Assembly: GCA_963565915.1 (NCBI GenBank)
Contig: OY751486.1
Coordinates: 4,402,001-4,466,000 of the forward strand
Source of the DNA: Entoloma clypeatum
Lineage: Eukaryota > Basidiomycota > Agaricomycetes > Agaricales > Entolomataceae
Direction of reading: 5' to 3'
DNA length: 64,000 nt
Positions 10,511 through 22,123 of the stretch are shown here, in pieces; positions within the stretch are counted from its first letter, which is position 1; every line of letters begins with the position of its first letter. A program made the translations under genes and the position numbers. The notes beneath the pieces are model-generated. The model had not been told where the DNA came from and made no database searches. It saw nothing but the letters and a program-made list of their open reading frames with translations.

Positions 10511-13500
10511 CTAGTCTTTTAGTAATCCAAAGTACGGGATAAACTTGTTGAAGAGGATTTTCCCCAGATTCTTAGTTAAAAGGTCTGCGGGGTTATTCAT
10601 TCCTTCGATGAATTCAACCGTAATAATCCCTTCGGATACTTTTTCTCTGACAAAGTGGAATTGCATGTCGATGTGCTTGGATCGCTTCTCAGTTACAGGG
10701 TTGGATGCGATAAAGACGGAGCCATTGTTGTCTCCATAGATCGGAACTGATCCGATCTGCATTCCAAGTTCGGCAAGCATGCTTCTAAGCCATGTCACTG
10801 CGCGACTGCAATCTGATAGTGCCATGTACTCTGCTTCTGTGGAAGAGAGGGCAATGGTTTTTTGCGCAGATGAAACCCATGTTACTACTCCAGATGCCAG
10901 CGATATGAAGTAACCAGTGGTGGACTTTCTGGTGTTTTCGTCTGACGCCCAATCGGAGTCTGTAAATACGTAGATTCCTTTCCCAGAATCACCATCATAC
11001 ATGATCGTGTAATCTTTCGTTGCCTTCAAATACCTGCAAATATCCCTTGCCACTTCTAAATGGTGTTTGGTAGGGTTTGCGGAGAATTGGGACATTTTGA
11101 TTATGGCGAAACAAATGTCAGGTCTTGTCCCGATCATTAAGTACAATAGTGATCCTATGACGGATTGGTACTTGGATCTGAGTTCCGCATTGGGTTCATC
11201 TTCGGACTTCATGGGTTTGTAGCCTGTCGGGAGTGGGGTGTGGGTGGCATTGGATTCGCTCATCCCCATTCATACGAGAATTTTTTCAAGGTAAGGTACT
11301 TGATCAATGAAGATCCTCTTCCCATGTTGCCTTATTTGGATTGAGAGAAATTCTTTCGGTTCCCCATTAGACACTAGGTGGCCTAGGTCCCTACATTCCC
11401 ATGTTGTCATGAAGGCCTTTTTCTTCTCTAGCGTGTATTCTCGGTTTGTGCCAAGAAAAGCAGAGTCATCGACATAAATGACGTTTCCCCTTTGGTACTT
11501 GTGTGAATGAAAACTCCCGCATTGGAGTGAAGCCGGACAAGACCGAGCTTTTTCATGGAGGAATCAAGTTCCCTCCACCAGGCTAATGCGGCCTGCTTAA
11601 GACCGTATAGGGCTTTGTATAGTCAGTACACGAAGTGTTCTTTCCCTTTTACTATGTAGCCCTCAGGCTGTCGCATGTAAATTTCCTCATGGAGTGTTCC
11701 ATAGAGGAAGGCTGATGAGACGTCCAAGAATGTCATGAACCACCCTTCAAGGGCTGTCAATGCCAGAATCAACCAGACGGTCTCGTACCTCACTACCGGT
11801 GAGAAGATCTGATCAAAGTCGATCCCTTCTACCTGTGAGAAGCCTTTTGCGACAAGGCGCGCTTTCAAACCCCCGTCAGATTTCTCGTTGTAAACCCATT
11901 TGTTCCTTAGAGCTTTTCTCCCTGTAGGTAGGGGTACTAACTCCGTGATCACCCCGCAGCTTTTGAGCATGTCTAGCTCTTTTCGTTCTGCCGCATACCA
12001 ATCTTCTTTGTTTGGAAGAGGGTGTATATCTTTGTGTGACATTTCGATGATGCCCACTTGGATAGAGATTGCCTCCATTAGGAGATCGTTCATCCATGCC
12101 GTTTGACCGCCTAATCTATGCCTTCGATCTACTTGTTCGGGTTCCGGAGTGGGTACTTGTGGGTCGTCGTCGGGCTCGTTAGACGGCAAGTCATCATCTG
12201 ATTCAGGGTGATCCTGTCCAGTAGGAATAGGGTCGTGAGGTGTTTCGTTATGACTGTCATTGTCATCATTTCCAGGGATGAGGTCCTCAAACTCATCAGC
12301 CGGTTCTGGGTTTTCCATTTCTGGATGGTTTTCTGGCAAAGGGTCGATGTGGCATCTAGGGTACTTGCTCTCATCAAAGATCACTTTCCCACCCATGAAA
12401 ATCGTATTGGTCTCAGGATCCATGAAACGGTATCCTTTGACTCCTGGTTTTGATCCGAGATAAATCATCAATCGTGATCTGGATTCCAGGGAGTTTCTCC
12501 GTTTCTCTTTTGGGATATATACATATGCCTGGCATCCGAAGACTCTGACACTTGACATGTCGGGGATCTCATTAGTCACCCTGAAATAAGGGGTTTTCCA
12601 TTCAAGACGCTGCATGGGGGTTCTGTTGTAGAGGAACGCTGCATGTTCCAAACAAAATTCCCACCACATAGGTGGTAAACATGCATCGAAGCGCAAGGCC
12701 TGAGATTTTTCCCATAGAGTTCGATTGATCCTTTCTGCTCTACCATTCTGCTGATGCTGATATGGGAGCGTGATGTTGATCAGAATTCCATGATCGGCAA
12801 GTACATCCTTGTATTCGTCGAACTCTCCACCACCATCAACTCGCCACTTTTTAGGAGTAGCAGCGAACTGATTCTGGATCATCGCAAGAAATTGTCTTAG
12901 TGCCGTAATGGCATCAGACTTCTTTCTAAGCAAGACGACCCAGACGTGGGATGAAAATTCGTCCAAAAATGTAAGGAAATATTTGTATTTATGGTAAGAT
13001 GCCGTGGATATCTGTTTAAGATCGGAATGGATAAGATCGAAGGTTTCGGTTGCCCTTGTTATTGAATTGGGGTATGATTGATTCGGCATTTTCCCTTTGA
13101 GGCAACCTGTACAACTTTCCTGTGATTTCTCACATACTAGTGTCTCAGGTACCCCTTTGGTACTGGTGGGAATCTTTCGAAGAGCTTGATCATTTGGGTG
13201 ACCAAGACGCTTGTGCCATGTTTCGACAGTGATTTCACTCAAGATCGCATGGATCTGATCATAGCGTATTTCAGTGTCTAACCAGTAAATGGTTTGACCA
13301 AGGATGTGGGGCGAAAACTGGATTTTGTTCAGCCCTTTGGAGATGTTGATTTCTCCACGAGTCCCGTCTACTTTGTACCCATGGTTAAGAAAGACGCCTA
13401 GGGACAATAGGTGTGTGTCCATGTCGGGGATGTAGAATACCGGTCTGAGAAGATGGGTTTTAACTTCCCCATTTAGGGTGTGCCGTACTGGAATGGCCCC

Positions 13501-14789
13501 AACTCCAAGTATTTCCAGTTTCTTTCCTTTAGCAGCAGTTTGGACGAATCACTTGACCGTGAGAGGTCTATAGTATGCGAAGTCTTTGAACTCATGCGTA
13601 AAGTGTAAAGAGGCGCCGGAATCTAAGATCCATTGTGCGCGTTCTTTTTCCTTACAGTGTGTACAAGAGGCAAAATGTTTAATATATTTTTTGTGTAGAT
13701 CACTGCTGAAGTGATCTACGCACTCTGTAGTGGTACTAGCTAATATATTATACGTCTGTTGAGAGGCATAATTAGCTTTCCACATTTGGTAAGGTTTAAG
13801 AAGAGGGTTTGACATACCGTCAAGTTCTATCTCATAATCAAACTCATCCAGCCCCATCCGTTCCTGGTCGATGTCCATCATCCGCAGCAATTGGTCTAAC
13901 GGCGGAGTTACTCGACGCTGTTTAGTTGGCCGTCTGCGTTGTTGGCGCGCTTCTTCTGGTTGCGCCAGCGTCCCTTTCCCTTCTTCTTTTCAGAAGCGGT
14001 ACTTGGGTTGGTCGAGTTGGGCTGCTCGTCAGCATTGTTCCGCGAGGTACTCGGCGCTGTCTGCTTTTCCCATTTGGGGTCTTGCCCCTTTCGCTTGGTC
14101 CCGGAGATTTTCCGGCCCTGCTCGTTGGATGCCTGAGTAGACCCTATCACATACTTTTGCCTGTATTCTGAAACGATGCTGTCGGTGACGGCCTGCCATG
14201 TGAAGTCGTCAGTGTCGTAGACCTGAAAGAGGGCGGTGGAGAGAGACGACCAAGCGTCAGGAATGGCGCTTGCCAAGATCATAGCCTGCATGAGATCAGG
14301 CACAACGAATTTCGAGTCGCTAAGGCGAGCGAAGAGTGACCCAAGGCGCTCGATTTCCGGCACAGGGTCCCGACCAGACAGTTTGAAAGAGGCTGCGGCT
14401 TTGAAATCGCCAAATATGGTGGCGGGGGAGACCTTTGAATAGGCGTCCTTCAGGGATGTCCAGGCGTCTTTTGAGGACTTGGCGTCCTTGATGTGCCTCC
14501 TGATTGCCTCGGAGACTTTGAGGCGGATGGAACCCAGAGCCATGTCGTCGTCCCTGATCCAGACCTTTCTTTCTTTGTGGAAGCTAGGTTGGGTTGCAGA
14601 TGTGGAGGTGGCGGAGGCAGGAGTGGAGACCGTGACCGTGAAGTCGGCGATGTCAGGGCGCTCAATGTCGCCAGATACGATGCGCCAGACTCCTTGATGG
14701 AGGAGATAGGACTTCGTTTTTTCAGCACAGCTTTGGTAGTCAATACCGTCAAAGACGGTGATGGAGTCGAGGGCGGAGCGAGAGGTAGA
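10511..14789 (-). pseudogene. A1 copia gag-pol, broken
   Basis: Gag starts at MSTSRSALDSITVFDGIDYQ (14789), matching the A2 and A3 starts. A deletion of roughly 0.3 kb near 13915 removes the Gag C-terminus and shifts the frame. Protease (DSGASLHFTHEF, about 13600) is followed by a stop near 13550. Integrase and the RT start form the longest piece (11623-13422), with WHKRLGHP, CTGCLKGK, WRVDGGGEF and NGRAERINRTL all kept. A stop at 11623 (VY*) and a small deletion just before the catalytic IYVDDSAFLG (about 11480) break RT. RNase H (TDSDWASDEN, STEAEYMALSDC, YGDNNGSV) is in 10511-11269. Confidence 0.9.
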
Positions 14790-15138
14790 CATTTTTAATG
14801 AGTCTAAAAGGAGTTCTCCCAATCAGTGATGATCTTGATTTTTAGAGAAAACAAAATAAATGATTCCTCATAACATATTCCCTTCAGGAATAGCAGTTTG
14901 TGGGAAAAACCCTTTTTGTCAGAAGTGTATGAGGTACGATCAACGTTTCCACATGATGTGTACTAAGTCAATCCCCTTAGGGACGCTTCATGACAGGTAC
15001 TTGTCGTAATGACATTCCCAGGTTCATATGTGAAGAAGTATGACTCAGAACCTAGATCTTTTGATCAGTTCTTTGCCAACCAGGGTAGAGTGGGCAGGTA
15101 CTCGCTGTTGCCAGCGTTCCCAAGTCCCTCTGCTATCC

Positions 15139-15151
15139 GGGGCCCATAACC
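15139..15151 (-). promoter_or_regulatory. A1 primer binding site
   Basis: The minus strand directly after the 5' LTR reads GGTTATGGGCCCC. The same sequence follows the 5' LTRs of A2, A3 and B. It resembles the copia primer site that pairs with an internal part of initiator tRNA-Met (known from Drosophila copia). Confidence 0.75.
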
Positions 15152-15456
15152 TGTTGAAGTTCCACCTGGGCGCTAGCCGCAGATGTACTGAGCAACACAG
15201 CTACAGTGGAAGTACTCTACTTAACCGTTCTAGTCACTTACTTGGATTGGAAAGGGTGAGGCTGGTGAGAGCAGTTGAGGCTGGTAAGAGCGATGGAGCT
15301 GGTTAAGAGTCAAGAGACAACTTGTTGATATTGACAGTTTCCTGGTCTTATATACCGTACTACTGTTTGTACCAACCAAATAAGTATGTAATCGAAGATG
15401 TGTAAATGGTCATGTGATGTAATCTAATCTAATCTAATCTACATGATGGAAAAGTT

Positions 15457-15801
15457 TCAACAACTGAGTCGATGTTTCTCTACCAGGGAGCAGTCAATGA
15501 AGGAGCCAGTCGCTCCGCTATCGAGGAGAGCCTTTTGTGAAAGGGTATCCTTGGTGTCCATTGTCTCCAGAACAACATCTAGTTCAATAGTGTTGTTGGA
15601 GCCGTCAGAGGCCAGGATGTATTTTTTCGGAAGTTGTCGTTCCCATTTTCGGAGTCGGGGTCGGACAACTTTCAGAGTTGGGGTAGGTGTGACTGAGGGT
15701 TCATTCTGTGCCGAGTCATAGGGAGAAGAAGTAAAATCTGATTCATCTATAGACAAGGAAGCATAACAATTGCTAGTGGACAATGAGGACACACCATTCA
15801 C
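15457..15801 (-). pseudogene. Gy1 protease, first half
   Basis: The minus strand carries the retropepsin motif KALLDSGATGSFIDCSLVEK with the catalytic Asp present. The frame is cut by copia A1 at 15462; the rest of the domain lies left of 10140, in damaged frames. The upstream part is a Ser/Thr/Pro-rich linker with the WERQLPKKYILASD segment. Confidence 0.8.
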
Positions 15802-15931
15802 TCGTTGTCGGGGGGAAAATCCTCTTGTTTGTCTTCCGCTTGCTCCGACGCTCCGGCGATGTCGGAGGTAGACGCCACTGCATCTTTAGCAGCTAGTTGG
15901 TCCATCATGTACTCCTCCTGTTTGTCCAACG

Positions 15932-17126
15932 TCATGAATCAGACGTCGAATCGGAGCGGACACTCGCGACTGAAATGACCAGTTTTACCACATCTGAAGC
16001 ATACATTGGCGTTCTTACCCCTGACATGAGAGGCATTGATATCCATCGCATTGGGGTCGTGGACGGTCGGAGTCGGAGCAATGACTGCCAGAGGTGCACG
16101 CGGAATATAGGGGATGAAAGGTCAGGGAAATACAGATCCTGCCGCTGCCTTCGGTGCAGTCGGAGCAGTGCGGAAAGGGTTTGGGCGTGTCGGAACTGTG
16201 GACTTGAAAGCTTTATTGGCAATTCAATTATCATCATTGACTCATGCGGCTGCATACCAGGCATCCAGGTTGTCATCCGCGGGTCGTCCGAAAGTTAGTG
16301 TCGCAATTTCGGATTGGACGTCGGATTGGAGGCCATGTCGGAACTTAAGTACTATGTTCGTTCCTTCGGTGTACCCAGCCTTTTCGACATAATCCTTGAA
16401 GTCGTCAATGTAAGCCTCCACATTCCAACTACCTTGGTAATAGGCTTCTCCCTCAAGAATGAGCTGTGCGTCTTGTTCTTTGTTTTTCAGAGTGAACTCC
16501 ACGATGAACGCGGTTCAGAACTGCACCCAGGTCTGGTGACACGGAGCTCCAGTCCGATGCTCTTGTTGGATGATGCGGTCGGCGAAGCGCACAGCACGTC
16601 CACTCTTCATGAAGGAAAGTGCCCAATAGATCCTAGCATGATCATCTGCAAACTGTTCCGGAACCAGTCCCATATACAGTTCGCAAGAATTAAGAAAAGT
16701 CCAACCAGTGGTACATGCTCCGTCGAAGTCCGACGGAATTGTGGGTTTGGCCCGACGCACACCTGGATTGGCAGGTGCGATCAGGGCTGGCGGGAAGGCC
16801 GGAACTGGGGCCTCCGCTGGAGGGGGAATCAGGTCGGGGTTGGGAATGGGAACAGGTGGAATAGCGGCATGGATAAGTTGTTCGAGTTGAGCGGTAATGT
16901 TGGTGAGGGTCTGGCGGTGTTCCTGGAACTCGCGTTCAAGCGCAGCAAGACGTTCGGGGTCGTCCATTTCTATGTGCGATATGGAGTCACCAGTTACAGA
17001 GTGGTAGGCAAAATGGTGGAAAGAGGGATCGGAAGGGGTGTCAGATGTACCGGAATCGGAGGAGGGCGGACTCGAGTCCATGTCGTCAACTCCGAAGCGC
17101 GGAATGGCTTCAACAGTACAATTCAT
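15932..17126 (-). pseudogene. Gy1 Gag with one CCHC knuckle
   Basis: Gag starts near 17126 (MNCTVEAIPRF) and runs through the capsid-like region (GWTFLNSCELYMGLVPEQ, SFMKSGRAVRFADRIIQQ, LILEGEAYYQGSWNVEAYID). In-frame stops occur after TWVQF (about 16515) and after DAWYAAA (16242-16244, a TGA). Near 15945-16005 a nucleocapsid-type knuckle reads CFRCGKTGHFSREC (C-X2-C-X4-H-X4-C), followed by another stop. The protein would bind and package the element RNA; it is inactive here. Confidence 0.8.
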
Positions 17127-17143
17127 ACCCGGTCCGTTTAGAG

Positions 17144-17337
17144 AGAACTTTCTACTGTAAGGGCGACCTTACAATCAACAACTCCGAAGCGCTCCGAAGC
17201 GACTCTGATGTCAGACGACTTGCAAGGGAAATCCAAAGTTAAATTAGACTCTATGAAGTACAATACGAGGCGTACCTTGCAAGGGAAATCCAAAGAGAAA
17301 GTTCTGAGGATTCCCTTGCAGGCTAGACAGCTATATA
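17144..17337 (-). promoter_or_regulatory. Gy1 TATA box, predicted RNA 5' end and self-priming site
   Basis: In minus sense the LTR has TATATAG (17331-17337), then 25 nt, then AGAACTTTCT (17296-17305). The reverse complement AGAAAGTTCT occurs at 17144-17153, separated from the LTR edge (17156) by two bases. No TGG-initiated tRNA site is present. The arrangement fits Tf1-type self-priming, in which the first nucleotides of the transcript anneal to the primer site. Confidence 0.65.
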
Positions 17338-17647
17338 GACGACGAGAATTGGAAATGAGGAGAGGAATGTTGAAATACAACAAAGATCGGGAGTAGGGAT
17401 GGGAACGGAATATGTAAATCAGAAGTGTGCATGTGGTGGTATAAATCATTGCTCCGATGTGCACTCCGATGCGGAGGACGGGTCGGAAGTGTCGGAGGTC
17501 GGAGGTGTCGAAGGATAGATGGAAACAAAAGGAAACGTAAAGTATAGTAATATAAATAATAGACATACCACAACGGTCGGAGGGTCGGAGGATGGGTCGG
17601 AGGTGTCGGAGGTGTCGGATTGAGGAAATCAGATGGTTGCCCTTACA
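17156..17647 (-). repeat. Gy1 5' LTR
   Basis: The 492-bp LTR is close to 5704-6196, with scattered CpG/TpG differences. It holds the TATA box and predicted RNA start described separately. Confidence 0.9.
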
Positions 17648-18032
17648 GTGGTCTTTGTATTTTTGAAAAGATGAACCAGGACCACCCCCTGGTTCAGTCT
17701 GGTCTCAGTCTTCTTTGTGGTTATTGAGACTGGACCTTGAAACATTAACCATATAGCATTGGCCTTTGAAAGGTTTGTGCTACAAGTAGTGTTTCAAGGT
17801 CCAGTTTACCTTCGTTGATTTCAGACCGAGACCGGACGGGACCGAATCAGTGAGAGACCGGACTGCCGGTCTCGGTTTTTAAGGTTTCAGATCACGGCCG
17901 GTCTTCGGTTCACTCGAAACTTTAGAATTTGAAAGACCGGCCAAAGACCAGTTCGGATCGGTTTAAACCAGTATTTTCCACAGAACAATCCGAGGAACGG
18001 AAATCAAGATCACGAAACGGCAAAGTGCAAAA

Positions 18033-18122
18033 TTTGTGCCATTTGCAAGAATTGAACTCACAACCTCTATAGTACAGAACATTAGTTCAGTCATCTATCT
18101 AACCAACTGAGCCACACATCCA
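18033..18122 (-). repeat. tRNA-Ile-like (SINE-type) segment, copy 2
   Basis: Same as 704-793: the A box (complement at 18103-18114) and B box (18049-18059) are on the minus strand. It is almost unchanged from copy 1. Confidence 0.6.
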
Positions 18123-19319
18123 TTATATCTGGTGCATCACACTCATTCTACATCACAACTTTCCCACTTCCCAAATAGACACACCTAAAAAAACAAAAGA
18201 TGTGTGTGCATGCTCCCTCCTGCTCGATCACAAGTAGACAGATTATAAATAAAATCTATAAATATATTCTGGCCTTTTCAGCATCTGTGCCCCTCATTGC
18301 AGAGTCAGCAATGGATGGATGCATTGTTTCGACGTTGGATGACATGCATCACGCGCGCATCAAATATATGTAAACAAACTCAAAAAACATCGCATTTCTC
18401 CTTAATATGGCTACACAGGAGGAAGTCAGCTTACAGACTATATCAATTATGTAGCAGAGTATCATATGTCAATAAATATGTGTTGATTTTATGGAATGAT
18501 GCCACAGATTTTAAGTCATAGAGGTGCCGTGCTCTACACCAAATAATAGTAAACAATGCACAAAATGCATCGCGCAGGCGTGCGCAGTGCCTTCCTCATG
18601 GTCTAATAATAGTTGGAAGTGATAGAACTCATAAATAGATATGTATTCACCTTCTGAAGCACTTTGTATAATTTTTAGAAGTCCAGATAAGATAGAAATA
18701 ATGAAATGTGCAGATTTCAGTAAAAGTGTTATATCTCCCTAATGAATGAGCCAAATTTGAAAAACAAATGTGCTGTGAGATCTCCTGAATGAGGAGAATC
18801 CAAAGCTGAAACAAAAAAGTTTGGTCAAATTTTCAACCTATTTTGCTCATATTCACCTCATCAAGTCCTTTAATTTTATTTGAAGGGTCTGAATAGGTTT
18901 ACATACACTGTTTCAATAGCATATGTATAGTATATTTAGAGTACAAATGTTGTGCAAAGGAGGAAGCTAGAAAATGTTGTTTTTTATGTTTGAAAACACC
19001 ATGCCACACTGTTCATCACGATTTACATTGTGTTTTGATGCATCAATTTGGAGCACCAACTTTCTACCATCCATAGCTCATGTATATAACTCTATATATA
19101 CTTCCTATGAGTTTCTAGATATGTCTACATAAGGTAAGAATTATTTTTGTGGGTTTTGGTGTCACGGTTTGGGCATCGAGGGCACGATTTTCAACGATGT
19201 GCATGGCTCGGCATTGATGCCGAGCATGCTCGGCAATCGCCGAAAGTTGAACCATAACTGCCAGCAAAACCTTCCCACCCTTTTTTTATCCCCCACCACC
19301 ACTCCACCCGGCCACCACA

Positions 19320-19945
19320 TCCGCCCAAGGGCCACTACTCGCGCATAACGGCCACCACTCATGCCCAACGGCCCTCTCTTCTGCCCAACGGCCACCTTTC
19401 ATGCCCAACGGCATCCAATGGCATCCCTTTGCGCCCAATGGCGTCCCTTTGTGCCCAACAGTCCCGACTCATGCCCAACGGCATCCCTTTGCCCTCAACG
19501 CATCAACCCACGCCCAACGCTGTCCTTTTGCCCCCAACGCCGTTGACCCACACCCAATGGCCGCCTTTCACGCCCAATGGTCCCGACTTGTGCCCACTGC
19601 CATTGACCCACACCACACCGTCCCTTTGCCCCCAACACCGTCCCTTTGCCCTCAACGCCATCAACCCACGCACAACGGCCGCCTTTCATGCCCAACGGCC
19701 GCCTTGTGTCCCCAATGGCCGCCCCTCTTGCCCAACTGCCACGACTAGTGCCCCATGGCCCCTCTAATGCCCAATGGCTGCCTCGCGTCCTCAATGCTGT
19801 CGACTCACACCCAGCACCCTTCCTTCACGCGCAACGGCCTCCCTTCGCGCCGTACAGCACTGCGCACCTGCCACGACACATGCCCAATGGCCCCCTTTCA
19901 CACCCAACGGCGTTGAGTCACGCCCCAGAGCACATGGGGCTGGGC
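19320..19945. repeat. Degenerate minisatellite with core GCCCAACGGC
   Basis: Dozens of irregularly spaced copies of GCCCAACGGC or GCCCAATGGC occur, often within ATGCCCAACGGCATCCCTTT-like units of about 20-24 bases. The low complexity keeps several frames open on both strands, but none resembles a protein. A related array lies at 43860-44110. Confidence 0.8.
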
Positions 19946-20222
19946 TGAGCCCATGGAGGACCAATTGAGGGAGTACGACGCGCGCGCGCAGCATTGGGCT
20001 GTGCACGCGTGTCCTTAGTCTTATTTTACTTGTAATATATTGGTTTAAACCAGTTGAGACCAGTCCGGTCTCACTTCTTTAAGGTAAACGGAACCGATGC
20101 ACCGGTCTTGCATCGGTCCGGTTCAGTTTTTTTGAGATCATGTGAACCGAAAAATCGGTCTCGGTCTCGGTCTCTAAATTTTGAGGGTCAAAAACCGGAC
20201 CAGACCGGACCTTTAAACACTA

Positions 20223-20646
20223 GCTACACAGCACCTAGCTATACAAAAATGTCCAAATATAGACATAGACTGTAAAGGTGCTAGTCTAGATCAAGAACTA
20301 GAGTGCTAACAGCAACTGCGAGCAAGCTCAGCACATTTGCCATCATTAAGCTCAATAGCCTTGGACATCAGAACTAGATGCAGCCAAAAAAACAGCGCTC
20401 ACTAGTCTGGAACCCCCAAGTATCAAAAGAAAAAAAAAAAGATAACTAACTTAAACTAGTTTATGCTACTAGTTTAAAGAGGATAGATGGCAGTGGCTTG
20501 AAAGGCATGCATGTCATCGCTCACTGGTGTGAACCAGGTTAGTATCATACAGGCATAGTAGTCGCAGCAGCTCCATTAGAGCATGCTAACTACTCTAGGA
20601 CTTAGAGGGATAAACCCTAGCCTAGGGGCTATCCAGGGCCCATAAC
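20223..20646. other. Leader of a truncated copia element (family D)
   Basis: No ORF is present. At the right edge (20637-20646) the complement of a copia primer site, GGGCCCATAAC, precedes an LTR end. This is therefore the 5' internal part of a minus-strand copia copy cut off by the hAT-like element. Confidence 0.4.
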
Positions 20647-20789
20647 GTATTGAACAGCATGCCTGCAAACACAGAGGAAGCCTGGTTAATAATACTCACA
20701 TCAAAGTGTAGAGGTTGAGGATGAGAAGAGTGGGCGATGAGAGAAGTAGATCTTGTGAAAGGACTTATCATACTACACTACTTACATGC

Positions 20790-21078
20790 TGTTGAGGCGA
20801 CGTTAAGTCAAACGACGTCGCGAGCCCAAACTTAGGAACGAAGTGGAAAGATGATAAGAGAACTGTATTGCTAAGAGACCTAGCGGGAATCTCAAGAGAA
20901 CAAGCTATCGAATACAAGTGAAAGTACCCTACTTATATATGTAAATTCCATGAGGCTGCATTGTGGCAGCGTCATGCTGTGCGATAATGATAAGATGTCC
21001 TCATGTACGATATGATGTAGATAAGATAAGATTGAGATAAGATAAGATAAAGTGAAAAGTGAAAATACGATCATAACA
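20790..21078 (-). repeat. Gy3 3' LTR
   Basis: It matches 27403-27690 with few differences and is flanked outside by CATGC. Confidence 0.9.
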
Positions 21079-22123
21079 TTACCCCCTTTCTAGATCTCGA
21101 CTTCCAGGCGAGATATGATGTCGTCCGGGGTGTCCGGAAGTCCTCCACCGCTTCCTTGGCATGTTCTAGGTGATCCTTGGGTTCCCATGTGTTGTGGTCC
21201 TGAGTCAGACCCTCCCATTGCACTAAATATTCCAGCTTCCCTCTCTTCAACCTTGAGTCAATAACTTTAGTGACATCGTACTCCTCTTCGCCATTGATAA
21301 CTATCGGGTTTGGTGCCTGCACCCTTTGTGATATAAATAGTGGTTCTTTAAATAATCGGACCCATGATACATTGATGACCAGGTGGATTTTCCAAGTTTT
21401 TGGTAATTTAAGTTCTACAGCGTGTGACGAAATGATTTGGGTTATGGTATAGGGTCCAATCCATCGTTCGGCAAGTTTCTTTAAGGGTCGGTTCAACTTT
21501 AGGTCTTTAGTCGATAACCAAACTTTGTCGCCAACTTTGTAAACTGGTGCATCACCCCGTTTCAGGTTCGCATACCGTTCCATCTCTTCTCGTGCTTTTA
21601 CTAGCGCTGCTTCTGCCTCCTCATGAATCTTCTTCATTCGCTCTGCGAATTCTTTTGCCGGTTCTGACTTTTCTGCCCTCCGAGGTTCTACGCCCATCCT
21701 AGGGTTAAACCCATAATTTACATAGAACGGTGAAAACTGAGTTGCCGTGTGAATTTTATTATTATAGGCAAACTCCGCGGTTGCCATCCATTTGGGCCAA
21801 TCTGTTTGCTGATGGGAAATAAATGATCTTAGATATTGCTCCAACTCCTGGTTGATGTGTTCCGTCTGTCCATCTGTTTGCGGATGATATGCTGTTGATA
21901 ATTTAGTTGTGATCCCCAATATTTTATTTAGTTCCTTCATAAATATTGCCGCAAATTGTGGTCCTCGGTCTGACGTTAATGATTCCGGCAGTCCATGAAG
22001 TTTCCAGACTTCGTCCTGATATAGTTTAGCTAATCCTTCAGCTGAGACTTCATTGCGTGTTTTGATAAAGTGTGATTGCTTTGTCGATCTGCAAGCCACG
22101 ACTAATACTGTGTTGTACCCCAT
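21071..22123 (-). pseudogene. Gy3 integrase core and chromodomain
   Basis: The minus strand encodes LHGLPESLTSDRGPQFAAIF (catalytic Asp), STAYHPQTDGQTEHINQELE (catalytic Glu), the AERWIGPYTI GPY/F block and a C-terminal chromodomain (about 21115-21275; EEYDVTKVIDSRL, LEYLVQWEGLTQDHNTWEP). Chromodomains direct integration of such elements to marked chromatin. The frame is open for about 350 codons but has no natural start; it is the tail of a polyprotein interrupted upstream. The motif before the core reads VVACRSTKQSH where VVVDRFTKQ is usual. Confidence 0.9.

Larger units (their letters stand above)
10140..15462 (-). mobile_element. Ty1/copia element A1, inserted in Gy1 protease
   Basis: LTRs lie at 10140-10441 (302 bp) and 15152-15462 (311 bp) with ends TGTTGAAG...TTTCAACA in plus sense. 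The target duplication ACTGA is perfect (10135-10139, 15463-15467). The primer site GGTTATGGGCCCC in minus sense adjoins the 5' LTR (15139-15151), and a polypyrimidine tract CCCCCCC (10442-10448) adjoins the 3' LTR. The left LTR lacks 9 bases (CCTGGTCTT) present in the right one. It belongs to the same family as A2 and A3 but is more degraded. Confidence 0.92.
5704..17647 (-). mobile_element. Gypsy chromovirus Gy1 (LTR retrotransposon), nested host of A1 and a solo LTR
   Basis: LTRs of 493 bp (5704-6196) and 492 bp (17156-17647) begin TGTAAGGG and end CCCTTACA. A perfect 5-bp duplication GTGGT sits at 5699-5703 and 17648-17652. A purine tract (minus sense AAGGGGGGTAAT) adjoins the 3' LTR. Without its two inner insertions the element is about 6.2 kb. 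Gag, protease, RT, RNase H, integrase and chromodomain are all recognisable in the order expected for a chromovirus, but stops and frameshifts make it inactive. Confidence 0.9.
5530..17747. mobile_element. hAT-type MITE split by gypsy Gy1 (arms 5530-5703 and 17653-17747)
   Basis: The left arm starts TAGTGTTTCAAGGTCCAGTC and the right arm ends with the near-complement ACTGGACCTTGAAACATTA. Perfect 8-bp duplications ACCATATA lie at 5522-5529 and 17748-17755. Joined, the arms would make about 269 bp, close to the 267-bp intact relative at 57147-57413. An 8-bp duplication with TIRs beginning TAG/CAG-x-GTT fits the hAT superfamily. It has no coding capacity. Everything between 5704 and 17647 is a later insertion. 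Confidence 0.85.
17787..20222. mobile_element. Larger hAT-like non-autonomous element (about 2.4 kb)
   Basis: The left end reads TAGTGTTTCAAGGTCCAGTT and the right end GGACCTTTAAACACTA, imperfect inverted termini. Flanking 8-mers GCTACAAG (17779-17786) and GCTACACA (20223-20230) match at six positions. Both ends (first about 200 and last about 180 bases) are crowded with GACCGG/GGTCTC motifs, as expected of subterminal transposase-binding repeats. The interior holds the block shared with 458-1377, a tRNA-like segment and a minisatellite. No transposase is present. Confidence 0.55.

Noticed and set aside
19361..19948. Several overlapping open frames in the minisatellite
   Set aside because: They follow from the repeat unit, occur in many frames on both strands, and have no domain or start context.
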